Shown: positions 23,261 to 35,197 of the stretch, piece after piece
Numbering within the stretch: the stretch's first letter is position 1
Layout of the letters: each line of letters starts with the position of its first letter
The notes under the pieces: generated by a model
The model's input: the letters and a program-made list of their open reading frames with translations, nothing else
The model's database searches: none
What the model was told of the DNA's origin: nothing
Assembly: GCA_022592435.1 (NCBI GenBank)
Contig: JABYQS010000191.1
Span: forward strand, 1 to 63,417
Length of the DNA stretch: 63,417 nt
Origin: Cerioporus squamosus
Taxonomy: Eukaryota > Basidiomycota > Agaricomycetes > Polyporales > Polyporaceae
Direction of reading: 5' to 3'
Program-made: the position numbers and the translations under genes

Positions 23261-24650
23261 ACCACGTCACGCTGCATCCGAGCAGTGGGAACGCGGTCAA
23301 GCATAGCGAGCACGATTTAGAGCGCGATGTGGAAGGGTTGAAAGACAGGCACGCGAGTAGACACCGGGAGGAGGAAAGGAGTCGACATCTGGTTCGATTG
23401 GCGCGAGCGAGCGAGCTCGAGGAGGAGGAGAAGGCCTCGAAGAGCTTCAAAAGCGGCGAACACCGACTCGACTACGCTACTTACTGTGAGCAAGTCAAGT
23501 AAGTAAATCAATTAGATGTGCCGTTGATGCGCCGAAGTGCGTAATCTGCGGGCGTCTAGCAGACGCCGTGCCTGCCATATACATTCACTCTAATTTGAGT
23601 AGCGACTAGGTTGCAAACTCACTCCGTCCCTCAGGCCTCAGTACTCAGTACTCAGTCATGAAGCTCGTTCTCCGGACTTCTATGACCTGAGAGGTAAGCA
23701 AACGAGCACGTCCGTCATATGTGCTGATCTACAAAAAGCTCAACGCGTAGATACCGGAGCGTCACCACCCCGACGCCCACCCGCCCGAACCATTCTGCGA
23801 TACGGTACCTCGTTTCGATCGCAAAATACGAGGGCTGTCCTGGAAGTGTCAGCATTTTGCGCACGAGGCTATGACACGGGCGAAGCTCATCAACATCTGC
23901 ACCATCGTCCAGGGAAACTCTCTCCCTCCTACATATTCACACCTCGCCCTTCGTGCGCTCCTCAAGCCTCACTCCGCCATGAAGCGCTTCAGGCGGACAA
24001 ACTCCAAGGACAGCGGTACGCACCTTTCACGCTCTCATCAGTGTGGGGCTGATATTCTCCAGAATCGCGGAAGACTCGGATGGTGAGTGACATCTCCTTC
24101 TCAGGACATGCAGCGCACGCAGTCGACGGCTTTCGGTCGCGATATTGGCTGCGTGCAGCAGGTTCCTCCCTCGGCGTGCGCTGCCGCCCTTGGCCCCGCC
24201 CGAGATTGGTCCACTAACGACCTACCGGAAGCCCCAAACCCACAGTCGGTCGGGGGAGATAATGCCGCTCGCCGCAGTGGTGAGTTACACCGCTTATACG
24301 CCATCGTCTCCGATGTCGACGGTCCGCTCATCAGACAATTGAAGTTCGTTTGTTGCAGAACCCGATTATAGAGTACGGGAGCAAGCGAGACGGAGGTGAG
24401 CCTAGTAGTTTTGCTCTATCTTCCCCGCCGCACGCATCGCATATGTCGTCCGGGAGTGCGCCCCTTGGCCCCGCGTGCAACGTCCCCGGTCATTACTGCC
24501 GCGTGTGCGCCATCCCTGGCCCCGTGTGCACTACCTGCCACATTCACCGCCTTGCGCATTACCACCCTCCTACTCCACCATTCCCCCGCTCTGCGGTAGC
24601 TCACACGTATAGTCGCACTCGTAGATTGTAAACCTGGGCAATACCATACG
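23260..24650 (+). other. Possible small spliced gene near 23979-24400
   Basis: The plus strand has an ATG at 23979 (MKRFRRTNSKDS) followed by GTACGC...CTCCAG (about 24016-24060), then open sequence to 24290, a GTGAGT, and a short exon reading EPDYRVREQARR after GTTGCAG near 24358. One proposed intron would be only 22 bases, which is too short, so the chain is doubtful. A CCCTTGGCCCCGC motif recurs at about 24190 and 24460. No domain is recognised. Confidence 0.25.
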
Positions 24651-24775
24651 AGGTTCTTGGATACACAGCATGCTACTCATGAGGCGAGATCGGGTGAAGT
24701 GACTAGTACAGCGACGAAATGTACCATGGAAAGATGCCAGCATGATATAGACGTGCGTACGCACCCACCCATGCA

Positions 24776-25474
24776 TCAGTCGTCCACAATCAATTCACCG
24801 TTGCCGTCTGCCATTTCCGCCACTGCCTGCCCCGAGCTCGAACCTTCATCGACATCGAAGCCTCCATCGTTCGCGGGGCTGCGCATCTCCTCGTCCTTGT
24901 CTTCATCTCCATCCTCAGAACCTGCGTACGAGTCTTCGGACAGATTGTCAAAGTAATCCGCTCCAAGGTATTGGCGACAGTAGTGGGTGAAGTTCGATGG
25001 CGAGGCATACGCCACCTGATCGAGCCGTTCTTGAATGGTTGCCTCGCCAGCTGTGACGACGTCATATGCAGCCCAAACGTGACGGCTAAAACGAGCATAG
25101 ACGCGACGATCGTAGAAGCGGAGATGAGTCCACCACCGTCGCTGCCCATCGGCAACGGGCAGCGAGAAACTGATCACGTTATGCACCTGTTGGCCGGTCA
25201 GCGCCTGCGAACGGTGGACCACGGAACAACTTGCATTGTCAGGGATAATCTCGAGGGAACTTGATATGAGGACGGTGTCCACTGTCCGGTCATATGCACT
25301 GCAGACGACGACGATGGCAACTACAAACAAGGTGAATGGGAGTACCCGGTGGTCGAGACGCGCGGAGGGCTCACAAACACCAGTACTGAGCTCACTCAGT
25401 AAGACCCCTCCGCTCTTGTGAATCGACAGGGGCTGTCGGTCAGCCCTAGCCAGGCCGTATTGGATGCCACGCAC
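24776..25474 (-). CDS. Predicted membrane protein with acidic C-terminus
   Basis: A 232-codon frame open from about 25474 (GTG; the true start is probably in an exon near 25650 that begins MPMHPVLAGP) to the TGA at 24776. It has one strong hydrophobic stretch (PFTLFVVAIVVVCSAY, around residues 46-61), a soluble middle part with HLRFYDRRVYARFSRHVWAAY, and a very acidic low-complexity tail (EDGDEDKDEE and similar). A single-pass membrane protein is the simplest reading. No family is recognised and no copy occurs elsewhere in the window, which sets it apart from most neighbours. Confidence 0.55.
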   Translation of the reverse strand: MRGIQYGLARADRQPLSIHKSGGVLLSELSTGVCEPSARLDHRVLPFTLFVVAIVVVCSAYDRTVDTVLISSSLEIIPDNASCSVVHRSQALTGQQVHNVISFSLPVADGQRRWWTHLRFYDRRVYARFSRHVWAAYDVVTAGEATIQERLDQVAYASPSNFTHYCRQYLGADYFDNLSEDSYAGSEDGDEDKDEEMRSPANDGGFDVDEGSSSGQAVAEMADGNGELIVDD

Positions 25475-25799
25475 TGCGGCAAAGATGGTCTGCGGGCTGA
25501 ACGAGTCCTGGCTTTAGTGCTTTACAACTAGCAACGGGGACTACTCACTACAATTGAGCATCGAAGCCGTTGGCTGTCGCCGAGTGGCTCTCCGAAGCTG
25601 GACCGGCGAGAACTGGATGCATAGGCATGATAAAAGATGAGTTGTTAGAGGGAGGGATGGGAAGCAGATGGTTTATATTCTCGCGCCAGAACACAAACAA
25701 TGAATACGTGGACGAAGAACTCCCATCTTCAGTGCCAAAGGACGTTGATCTTGCCCACTCTCTCGATTCATGGTGATGCATTCATGCAGTACTGGTACA

Positions 25800-26110
25800 A
25801 TCCCCATTGGGAGCACATCAACCGCTGCTAAGGGACGTAGGGATAAGCATACCGACAATCGATCCGAATGAATCGATCCGAATGAATCGACAGTGTCCCC
25901 GCGTCAAGCGCAGCTGGAATGCGATCTTTCCTGACAGCGGCGAAAGAGCCTGGCGAATTCAATCAGGGCGGATCAGTACGTATACAGAACAAAGCAGGGC
26001 GGACGCGTACGAATACCATACTCCGGGTGAAAGCTGACCGCCAGCTGCAGCATTGTTCGCCATGGCGTTCGCCGGCATCCAGAGTCCAAACTTGATACTT
26101 GCACGCTCGT
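25800..26110 (-). repeat. Family R copy 5 (short, decayed)
   Basis: The minus strand keeps the VWTLDAGE patch near 26085 and the CTTTCACCCGGAG-type landmark near 26030, with indels that break the frame relative to other copies. A short tandem duplication of GATCCGAATGAATC lies at about 25861-25890. Confidence 0.5.
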
Positions 26111-26199
26111 GAAGACGTCGGGGGGTATGCGGGCGGTGGGAACAAGGGCGTGCATTGTCAGAACGCGACGTGGAAGAAGACGAATGCAGCATGTGCGTC

Positions 26200-26950
26200 A
26201 CGGCATGATGGGACAGCTACACATAGACTGGTCGGGCGCTGTTCGGGGACGGGGACGGCGTACGGGACACAGACCTAGCGACTTTATCTTCCGCCGAGGA
26301 CGGTTTGGCTGTGAAACGACGGTAATCAGCCCGACTGAACATGGACGAGGGTGACGGGACCGCACATGATCGGTACACGCGACGAGAACGAGAACGACGG
26401 TATAACGACGAGTGGGCACAATGACGTGCCCGCGGCGCGTGCAGTCGCGTACGACGATCATGCGAGTAGGACGGGAAAAGAAGACTTACAGCATGAAACC
26501 GCACCGGGAGGAGGGGGACTGAAGGTAGAGGGCCTGGGGCTGTCTGCTGCCCGGGCGGCGCTGCTGGGGGCGGTGGTGGTTGCTGCTGATGCCCGCCACC
26601 CTCGTTTGGCAAGGGAGAACCGGCAGCTGGCGGAGGCGAAGTGTTATCTGCAATGGTGGGACCGGGCTGACCGGGACCAGCAAGGTTGGCCCCGAGGTGT
26701 TCGCCGACGAGGCGGACTGAGGACCCTGCTAGCCCGCAGACAGCCCGCAAAGATGAGAGTTGAGAAACAAGAAGTCGTGAGCACGCGCTTGCGCTCTTCC
26801 GTCACAGCGGCGACGACTTTGGGATTTCTCTACTTAGCATGGAGGCATCTCTTCGTCCTGATCATGACGCTATTTGACTGTGCAGAGTACACACACTCTT
26901 GATATACAGTTAAACTACAGGTTGTCATTGTATGCGACCAGAGCGCTCAC
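26200..26950 (-). other. Pro/Gln-rich open frame, doubtful
   Basis: The minus strand 26750-26217 is open for 177 codons with a Pro/Gln-rich middle (HQQQPPPPPAAPP). The rest is Arg/Ser-rich without structure, and the plus strand is open too, so coding status is doubtful. No homology is recognised. Confidence 0.2.
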
Positions 26951-27920
26951 GGATATTGCGAGAGGGCATACGCTATAAGGTAATAATCGGAGAATGCCTT
27001 CTAGTATACAGTCGCATGACGTCCAGTCTACTGTTTAGACTGTGTGTCTGAGAGAGTGGGGTAGGAAGGATGTGACGGGGAGACTGTGAGGAGGAGGAGG
27101 GTACTATTTCGGCAGAAACCGTAGATAAGTTACAGGCGTCTACCACGAAACCTACTTAGATGGCGTCCTCGTCGAAGGGTTCTTCGGGCTCGTCCATGAG
27201 AGGATGACGATGTTCTACCATGGGAGCAGGTACAGTAACGTGCCGAGCAGCCACACCCACGACAGGAATAGCTCCTTCATCTCAGGTACTAGTCCTCTAG
27301 TCTGAGCACAGGCCACGATAAAGACCAAGTCGCCCTCTACGAGTTACCATCCTGTAACGCTCCGTAAAGGTTTAGTATTGTCGAAGGTGTAACACTGCGG
27401 AAGCGAGCCCGGTGCACGAACGGGGCAGCTCATCGAGATATACATACGACTGGAACACGCGCGCGATGCATATGCATCCCGCCCCGACAGCCTTCCCAAG
27501 AGAGAAGGTGCGGCGACGGTCTCTACAGAGAGAAGCTGCGAGCTACACGGGTAGTGGTATATTACGATGACCTCGCGCGAGTATCAACAACTTGAGCGAT
27601 ACATCTGTCGACCCAGAGTGGACAGGCATCCACGAGGGGTCCGAATCGTCAAAGACTCGAAACTCGCAGGCATCCGCCATGTAGCGGGCATCTGCACATT
27701 GCAGGCATCACCCCGTTGTCCTACGGAGGGCCCAAGCAGCTCCTCGAGACTCCCAGAAGTGGCAGGTTCACCGACACAACGCGACAGACTCGAGCGCCTC
27801 TGCGCACCGAGGTACATCCGACCCGATGGCGAGCCACCCATCCATCCCCAGAACTGCTCCCGAGCACTTCTCAAACGACGTCAGAACTCGTATATCGAGT
27901 AGTCAGTCCGCAAGAGTGAG
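26950..27920. other. Interval without a gene
   Basis: No open frame with protein-like character was found on either strand. The stretch 27567-27902 (+) is open for 111 codons but shows no recognisable feature. Confidence 0.45.
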
Positions 27921-27924
27921 GGAA

Positions 27925-28085
27925 ACGACGTGAGGGACGATATAAGAGAGACGATATAGGAGAGACGAGAGACGATATAGGGGAGACGAGAGACGATATA
28001 GGGGAGACGAGAAACGAGGGCCGAGAGACGAGAGACGAGAGACAAGAGACGCGAAACGAGAGATGAGGTACAGGAGACGAGCAAA
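27925..28085. repeat. Minisatellite of GAGACGA-type units
   Basis: A tandem array with two unit types: longer units carrying GAGACGATATAGGGGA (at least four, about 27937-28010), followed by shorter units of 7-8 bases, GAGACGA or close variants (about 28010-28085). Purines dominate the plus strand. It lies between the F-box pseudogene and gene-poor sequence. Confidence 0.85.
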
Positions 28086-28152
28086 GGAAAGGTGAGAAAG
28101 AAAGAACCGAGGACAAAGCTCCGGACAGGTCAAACACACGACGACTCGGTGC

Positions 28153-29680
28153 TCAGTCCCACGGGAACATTGTCCTAGCCTTTTCATAGTCCTCCAGATC
28201 CCAATAACGCTCGGCGCCATTGATATCCCAAGACATGGAAACACTGGGCAGCTCTTCGGAAGAGCTGCCAGGACGGTGCACCTTAAGTACATCGAGGTGT
28301 GCGTGAGTACGGAAGCGATGAACGATGTGCTCCCAAGCATCATGCTTTGGCCATCTCGAATATAGCCATACCACGAAGCGGCGTATGGGGTGACCATGTC
28401 TCGCTCTGGAGGTGACCATGCGGTCCAAGTCGTCGGGATGGAGATTCTGTACATCACGGTCACTGTCGATGCAAGTGTGGAACGTGATGCACTGCAGAAC
28501 CGGACACAGACAGGGTGCTTCCCCGGACATTGCAATAGACACCAATCGGGCCGCATCCATGGTGGGAAGGTTCATGCGCAACTCCGTCAACGATGACATC
28601 TCGGAGAGTATGCTCAGCAGAAGGCCGGAGTTGTAGTGGAAGAGGAAGATCTGGAGCTGCGTGATCCGACGAAGAGGGAGCATAGCGGGTACTTGTTGCA
28701 GCCAAGGTGACTGGTTCCTGTCGGGGAAGTAACCTTGTACCCAAAGTCCGCAGTTCTGACCTTCCGCGACGACGCGCGCCAACCCACAGCCCATTCCTAC
28801 TTCCAAGCGAGTGACCAAGTCCGTGACGCGAGGAACTCTGATGAGTGGAATATTGGAACCCTGTGCGACGAAGTCGTCCACGCGGACGAGAGCTGTGCCA
28901 GATAATCTGAGAGGGGATAGAACTGAAGCAACAGCTTCCAGCGTCGATTGTTGGAGGACAATGGAACGTATGGATGTTAGCCGGACCGGGGTATTCCAAG
29001 TCTGTACAGCAGCTCCAAGATGGTCCACGTGGAGGTATTGAAGCTTCGGGGTGCGAGAGAGAAGTAGAAGGAGATGCCGTGAAGAGGTGTCATCGACGAA
29101 CAGATGGAGGGAAAGATGGAGATGCGTCAAGGCGGGCAAGTCATTGGTTGGAACCCAATTGGGGAGGCCATCCACTGCCAGAGCCTTGAGGCTAAGAGGA
29201 GCCCGATCGAAGAGCTCGATATGGGCGACGTCCGACTCTTCGAGTCGATGATCGTATGCGACTGTGAGGCACTCTAACGCATCCGGGGGAAGCATAGTAG
29301 TGATCGGATATCGCGGGCGGGGTGTGAGATGTCGAGCCGTTTCACGCGGTGGCCTTCGGCAGCAACAAAGTCGCGATAGTGATCCCGCCTTCTGCTGACG
29401 AAGAGGGACAGCGGAGCGCCTTGAGACCGGGATAAGAACAATTCCTGCCGCGCAGAGGGCCTTCCCTCTATGTACACCCAAAGTTCCGGACATCCAACGA
29501 CCACTTCCCTCCACCTCTGGCAAATATGCGTGAGAAGGATAAGGGTAGAAGAGTCAATGCGGGCGGTTCTCCGGCGAGGAAGTCGGTAGGTGGGACTATG
29601 CGACTCCGAGAAAAGAGAATTTTGAAGATGATGATCAAAATCTCGTTCGGGACATGATTGATGGGTGAGCGGACAACGGC
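28153..29680 (-). pseudogene. F-box paralogue with two frameshifts
   Basis: A diverged relative of the F-box genes at 11929-13731 and 61591-63393. The minus strand shows an F-box start in one frame (INHVPNEILIIIFKILF near 29650), then the continuation THICQRWREVVVGCPELW in a second frame (near 29530), then the leucine-rich tail (PDALECLTVAYD onward) in a third, open to the stop at 28153. The second shift sits in a run of five G on the plus strand at 29285-29289, where one more base would restore the frame aligned to the intact paralogue. Tail phrases such as GLPNWVPTNDLPALTHLHLSL match GLTDWVPTNQFPSLTHLYLAL. Probably a pseudogene, unless sequence errors caused both shifts. Confidence 0.75.
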
Positions 29681-29699
29681 TCGAAGGGAACACGTAGAG

Positions 29700-30500
29700 G
29701 TGTTGATGGGATCCTAGGGTTCTTTGTCAGCGGGGAAGACATATATATAGCGGGTACCAACATCCGTCATCGTCTTGGCGTGTGCGATGGTAGGTTGTTG
29801 ATGCGCTGAACTGGTGTCGCACTCTGGAAATCAGCTATGTGTGAATCACAGCAGCAGGAGCAGGAGCAGGAAGGTGGGTCGAAGAAAAGAGTCTCCCATC
29901 CACCAAGCACGTCGTCGAGGTTGAGGGGAACACTGAGACGCGACCACCTAATTTATACCCTCGAAAGGGCGGTCGGTCTGAGGCAGACAAACAGATGGGT
30001 ATGAGGGGTAAAACAATCGCAAGATAAAGGAGTGCGCCCCCGCTGCACTATCCGTTGTGGGGCCGCCGACAAAAGAATGGCGACCAAATTAATATAAGCA
30101 TCCCGCATCTATCCTTGCTACCAAATACCAAAAGGAAGCAAGGTGGCGCGTGACATCGTTATAGCTCAATGTAGTCATTGCGTGCGCGAAAGCCGGGAAA
30201 AAACTTCTCTCCAAACATACGTCTTGACGCGAGGGCATGCGCAGGATGCTACTCTTAAACGATTGGACACGGCAGGGCCATTGCTCCGAAGAACATAGAC
30301 GGCGAAGACGAATATGGCAGCATATCCATGAACATGGACGTGGACGAATTCATGACCATTCCGGAGACGGGGGAGAAGTCGAAAAGATGCGCCGGCCTGG
30401 CGTCGCGATTCCATGTCAGAGACGCATCATGGAAAGGAGCTCACTTCGGCATCTATCTGAAGACTAGTATGGGCCAACAGGAGGGGCGGTAGGACAACGA
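29700..30500. other. Interval without a gene
   Basis: This is the region upstream of the F-box pseudogene. A TATATATAG string near 29741 could be a promoter relic. No convincing coding frame was found on either strand. Confidence 0.4.
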
Positions 30501-30529
30501 CACGGAGGAGAAGGCTTACCTGCACTTTT

Positions 30530-31740
30530 CCATCATACCACCCACGCGAACTCTACCAGCCAAATCTGCAGCGCTCCCTTGTGCATTCATCGAGCCTCCG
30601 CTGAGTAATGTGCGCGACATGGGTGCACCTAGATCGTCATCGTGGAGTAGCACCTCTATGTTAGACAGACAGAAACGTGGGACACGAGTGCGAGCACAAG
30701 ACTCACCTTGGCCGTGATGATTGCTGAGAAGATAGCGAACGGGCCAATCGATGTGAGGGTGGGCAGGATGGTGATACCCTTCCTGATGACGAGTGCTTCG
30801 GAGGCGAGGACGAGTTCGAAACCACCGGTCGTCGTCGCATGGCCATCGGGCAAGGTTGCAGCGGCGCTGTCGGTATTCGGCCAGAGCCGATGAGGATGGC
30901 GTTTAGTGGCAGATTGACCGACACCGGTTGCGACTGGATAAGCAAGGATAGCTCAGAACAAGCTACTGCAACGAAGGAAACAGACAAACTCACGTAATCT
31001 CCAGTCGTAGAGAAGAATCCGAGGGAGGAGTAGCCGCGAACATCGTGGCAGCCTGCGAGCGACCTCCGGCACCGAAGCCTGGTGGAGAGGTCGAGGCAGA
31101 CGCGCGAGTTTGGGTAGCGATCGAGGCACCCAGTCGGTCGACCTGGCCGGCCAGGGCCCAGCACTGCGAACGTCTTAGACGAGACTGGACGGAGAAGACA
31201 ACCGCGCACTACTCACAGTCTCGCGCTCAAACTACATGCGCTCGTCCCGCATTCGACATTGGCATTCGGTGCCACGTGCGTCCCCTGGTCTGACGGTGCC
31301 AGACTGTTAGAGTAAGACAGAGGTCAGCTTTCAAACACTGCAAAAGGACAAAGGGATAGGCTTACCGACAATGTGCTGAAACGACAGCCCCTCCGAGTCG
31401 TCAGCTGGAGCTGTGATTCTTACTGACAGCGGGGAAAGGGCAGCGATTCGGATAGACAAAGCAGACGAGTAGACAGAGCAGGGCTTAGCAGAGAGTACGA
31501 GTCTCCGGGTGGAAGCTGACCGCCAGCTCCAGCATCGTCCGCCGACGCCCGAATCCCGACAGACGTCCTCCCCGACAGTCTGCCGACCTCCGGAGCAGTC
31601 GAAAGGACGCGCCATCGTCGCCGACATCGAGAGTCCAAACCTGAAAGACATGCACGCTCGTTAGAGATCCCACGACGAGGAGGCACACCAGGACAGTGGC
31701 AACGAGGACAAGCATAGCCAGCAGAACCAAGAGCGCGATG
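30530..31740 (-). repeat. Family R copy 6 (most complete 3' part)
   Basis: The minus strand shows the hydrophobic start (VLLAMLVLVATVLVCLLVV near 31728), DVGDDGASF near 31630, the TTTGCAG block near 31340 and CSELSLLIQ near 30950. It also has the best preserved 3' exons: NTDSAAATLPDG to IFSAIITAK (30870-30712), a GTGAGT..AG intron, and GAPMSRTLLSGGSMNAQG to about 30530. Compared with copy 1, about 100 bases are missing just before NTDSAA. The exon IGPFAIFSAIITAK is hydrophobic, so a membrane protein is plausible. Whether it is intact cannot be decided. Confidence 0.5.
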
Positions 31741-32041
31741 TGGAAGACACGAAGGCAGTGGCGAGCATGCAGTAACGCGGGTAGGTTACGACTGAGTCAC
31801 CCGTCACAGTCACGCATCACGCATGAAGCTCGGAGCTCACCGAACTGAAGATCGACGTCCGCGTCTGCCGCCTCTCGAACCACGGCAATCCATGCACGAA
31901 TACATCATTGACGCGAGCTTCAAGGATACAGAAACATTCGATGATAAGGTGGACTACTCAGAATGCCGTATACGCCTTCCCCATGGCACTTTTCGCCGCA
32001 GCTCTCGTCTCCCCGACCTTTCCCATGCATCCCGAGAGTGC
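30891..32041. repeat. Direct repeat D1, right copy
   Basis: Same-orientation copy of 3450-4600. Its right edge (about 32041) lies inside the last exon of the helical gene 31958-33065. The left copy therefore carries a stolen 3' end of that gene. Confidence 0.85.
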
Positions 32042-33065
32042 GTCATAATGCGATTGCACTACTGCGCTACCTCTTCGTGCGGAGCCGTCTGAATGATGCA
32101 GCACATGTTCGTTGTCCTCGCTCTGGTGTTCCTGTGCTAGAATGTCCTCCAATTCCCGCAGCGCGGACAAATGAGGCTTGAGAGCTTCCCCAGCCTGCGA
32201 TAGTGGTTGGAGCCGAGAGCACAAGTCGTGCCAGCGGTACTTGCTGCATTGCTTGTCTAAGGTCTTGCCGTCCGCGAGCGTATCCGCGAGTTCTATGACA
32301 CGGGTCATAGAAGCGATGCTGTTTCGTAACTGCTCGCCAAGGTGACCCATAGAGCTGTCGATGGCCTCGGACGACACCGCCGCGACATACCCGTAGGACC
32401 CAATCGGCACGTCTTCCCACCGAAGGCTCCCGGTTACGACCTCTTGTAGCAATGATAGTCCAGAGAGCACGACCCGATGGATGAGGGTCGCCCTGCAAAT
32501 CATGAGTATGAGCCATGGATTATCGGCGAGCGACTCACCGTGCTATGCTCAGCTCGACATGTGTCAACATGCGATACAACGACACCGACAGCGCGCGAGC
32601 TGCCTTGCCAATCTCCGCAATTAGTCTTACGTCCCCGATACCGTTGATACTCAGGTTCCCATCTTCGGTAAGCAACACGTAGTCATCGTAGGCCAGTGCT
32701 ACCTCGACGGCCTCGGCGACGTTAGATAGGGCAATGAATGAGTCCGCCGAAGGGGAGAGCCGTACAGCTTCGGTGTACAGTAGGCGCTGCCTGCTTAGGA
32801 GATCCTCCAGCGCGGAGGTGGCCACCTTGGGGGAGGCGCAGAAAAACTTGAAGGCGATCGTGGACTGAGGCAAAGGGAGGCATGCTGTTGCAAGCATAGC
32901 TTGTCCAATGCTGACGCCTGTACCTTGTAGATGCCGATGATGATGATCGAGTTCCAGGCGCAAGTCGTCGAGGTGAGAGAGAATAGACCAATACGAGATG
33001 ACGATCGAGAAGAATGGGATCGCGAGTGCAATCCCGAGGCTGGTGAACATATTCCTGAGTCGCAT
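31958..33065 (-). CDS. Predicted membrane-anchored helical protein
   Basis: The ATG at 33065 starts MRLRNMFTSLG, followed by a strong hydrophobic stretch (IALAIPFFSIVISYW), either a signal anchor or signal peptide. The first exon ends at a GTGAGT near 32538; a 45-base intron ends at TTTGCAG; the second exon (ATLIHRVVLSGLSLLQEVV...) runs to a stop at 31958. The body is almost entirely amphipathic helix (ALEDLLSRQRLLYTEAVRL, SEAIDSSMGHLGEQLRNSI). The total is about 350 residues. A further 3' exon is possible after a GTATAC donor-like site. The last roughly 28 codons also occur in the left copy of repeat D1. No family is recognised; it resembles the helical genes at 7 and 44 kb in style. Confidence 0.6.
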
Positions 33066-33759
33066 GTCTAGCTAGTTTCCACTGTGAGATCATCACACCA
33101 GAGCAGTAGCGGCAGAGCCTTACCTGGTTCAAAAGACAGATGGAGTGTAGAGTTCTGGAGTAGCGAAAAGGAGTCAGTGACATATGACTTATATAAGGGT
33201 ATCGAAGTCTCGTCGATTGCTATGGGTGGATTGAACCCTTTGTCGCAACGTTACACCCCTGGGAAGCTCCTTTGTTCGACCGCCAGCATTCATCCTCCAA
33301 GAAGCTGAAGGGCAGGTAGGCTAGGCCTAGCACCCTGCGAACAAACTCATGTTTAGTCCTGTCGTGAATTTCGATCGAACGACGACTTAATTGACTTGCA
33401 CGTACAAGAGAGCACTGGTAGCAGCAGAAAGAGGAATATCGGTAGCACGAGGCCAATTGTAATATGGTCAGCCGCCTTTGTCACTGCTGGGGTGAGCGAA
33501 GGAGTGTTGTGGTGACGGCTAATAAGCAGCTTTAGCCGTTTGAGGGCGCACACATACGCGATTGCGATACTAGTGAATGTTCATATGTGGTAGGGAACAT
33601 CGTTACAGACTTTGTCGCTGATCGTTCAAAAGTGAGAGCGGCCGGAGAAAGGGGGAGGGCAGCCCAGTGGCAGGGCTAATAGAATACTCAAACATCGATG
33701 AATCAGAGGAACACGTCTTCAGCAATGCGATCGTTCACTATCGTCGCGCTCACGCCTGC

Positions 33760-34240
33760 CAATGCACGGTCAGTCAATCGTCGCTAACTGCGGCGAACGA
33801 ACTGGCAGCGTTACCTCGGCTCCTTGGTAGCGTTGCTGGCGCTCACCCTGGCTTTGCGAGAAGCGAGGTCGAGCAGGCGTAACCAATCCTCCAGCTGAGG
33901 GCTACGCCAACGCATCTTCTTCATTGGTTCGGCATAGTCAGTAGCGTCCTGCTCCACGAGATCCTCGACTGGGGGCTCATGCCTGTATCAGGCGTTCAGG
34001 CGATGATAGCAAGTTGCTGCGAGGGGACGTACGTGAAACTCGACGACATGACTGCGAAAGCCAAGCTGTTGCTACAGCAGTGGTGGTGGTGGTGGTGGTG
34101 GCGGCGACGGTTGTGGTGGAAGGGAGACACGTCCGCCACCTGAGCGGGCCACTCGAGGCGGACAAAGGCGGTTGGAGCACGTGAAGGACAGCGTATCTTC
34201 CCGGTGAAACATGGTATACGGTGAGTGGCTCTGACCCTAT
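33760..34240 (-). pseudogene. Exon remnant next to module X
   Basis: Minus-strand phrases read as protein: SRAPTAFVRLEWPAQVADVS near 34180, then after a TGG/CCA triplet run a tail MKKMRWRSPQLEDWLRLLDLASRK near 33920. The related stretch at 4.65-5.04 kb conserves both parts with more damage. The frame between them is not continuous, and a run of CCA triplets (plus-strand TGG, about 34081-34101) lies in the middle. Probably the remains of a gene that once continued into module X. Confidence 0.35.
34078..34101. repeat. TGG triplet microsatellite
   Basis: About seven consecutive TGG units. The diverged relative near 4915-4925 has only GTGGCGG remnants, so the array expanded after the two segments separated. 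Confidence 0.9.
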
Positions 34241-34462
34241 TGTCTCAATCACGATCACTGTCAGCGAATGACCCCACGATCTGACGCTCGAGCACGTACT
34301 TGGCTTCCATGGGCTACAAGTCGCGCGGACGCTATCAGGCTATCAGGTGTGGCACCCGCTGGGTTTTGGGATCGCGGTCGCCCAGCTCCGGGGTATCGCG
34401 TTCGGTCGCGCTCAAATGCGGTCACCAGTCACAAGTTGGATGCGCACTGCCGCGTGACGTCA

Positions 34463-35197
34463 ACTCGAGGCGAGCCCCGAGAACCGATAGTCGGTATCGC
34501 CATCTCCGGTCGATGTTGTGAGCACGATGAGCACGATCTGCTCGCACAGGGGCGTGTGCACGTCGCGGATACCACGCGAAGAAGACCGGGAGGGAGCACG
34601 GAGAGAGAGAGCTGGGGCAGAAAACGGGGCGTAGCGGCAACGCAACAGAACTGATCAAACATACCTCTATCCAATAGCCATGAACCCGCGGGGCTATGCC
34701 GCGTAGAACGGCGCGGCCAAACGCACTGCTTGAACCCCGGCTCGACGAAGGATTGGCCATGAAGGAGGAGGAGGAGGAGTAGAACCGTGTGCCCGCTGAG
34801 CGCGCGAACCATGCCATGAGCTGCTGTGCGGAACTGAGCATAGATGGGCCGGACGTTGGACGCTACGAGACAAAGGACGTTGGGCGGAGAGTGTTGAATG
34901 AGAGACGGCGAGCTAGCGAGTCGACCTCGGGAGATCGTGGTCGTAGTCCAGGACCTGCAAGCGCAGCGCTTGCAGCGGTAGGACCGTGGACGGCAAGTCA
35001 CAGTCCGTTACAGCCTGTGACATGCCCGTGAATGGCAACGGCGGAGGCGGGCGGCGGCAGCGGCAATTCTCCCATACGACAGACGAAAGCGCAGAGGACC
35101 GACCCTCCTCTGCAGCTGCAAGCGTGGAATTCGGGGAGCGGCGGTAATCAGATTGTAGTTTGTAACATACGACAGACGAAAGCGCAAAGGTCCTCCT
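34463..35197. repeat. Module X, copy 2 (frameshifted)
   Basis: Same orientation as copy 1 (19929-20629). It carries an extra G (CCTCGGGAGATC here, CCTCGGAGATC there, near 34928) that cuts the conserved frame after DYDHDL. It also has an insertion near 34760-34796 containing a GGA triplet run. So this copy cannot make the product encoded by the other two. Confidence 0.8.

Noticed and set aside
27925..28085. CRISPR array
   Set aside because: Units are short, contiguous and without unique spacers, and the genome is eukaryotic.
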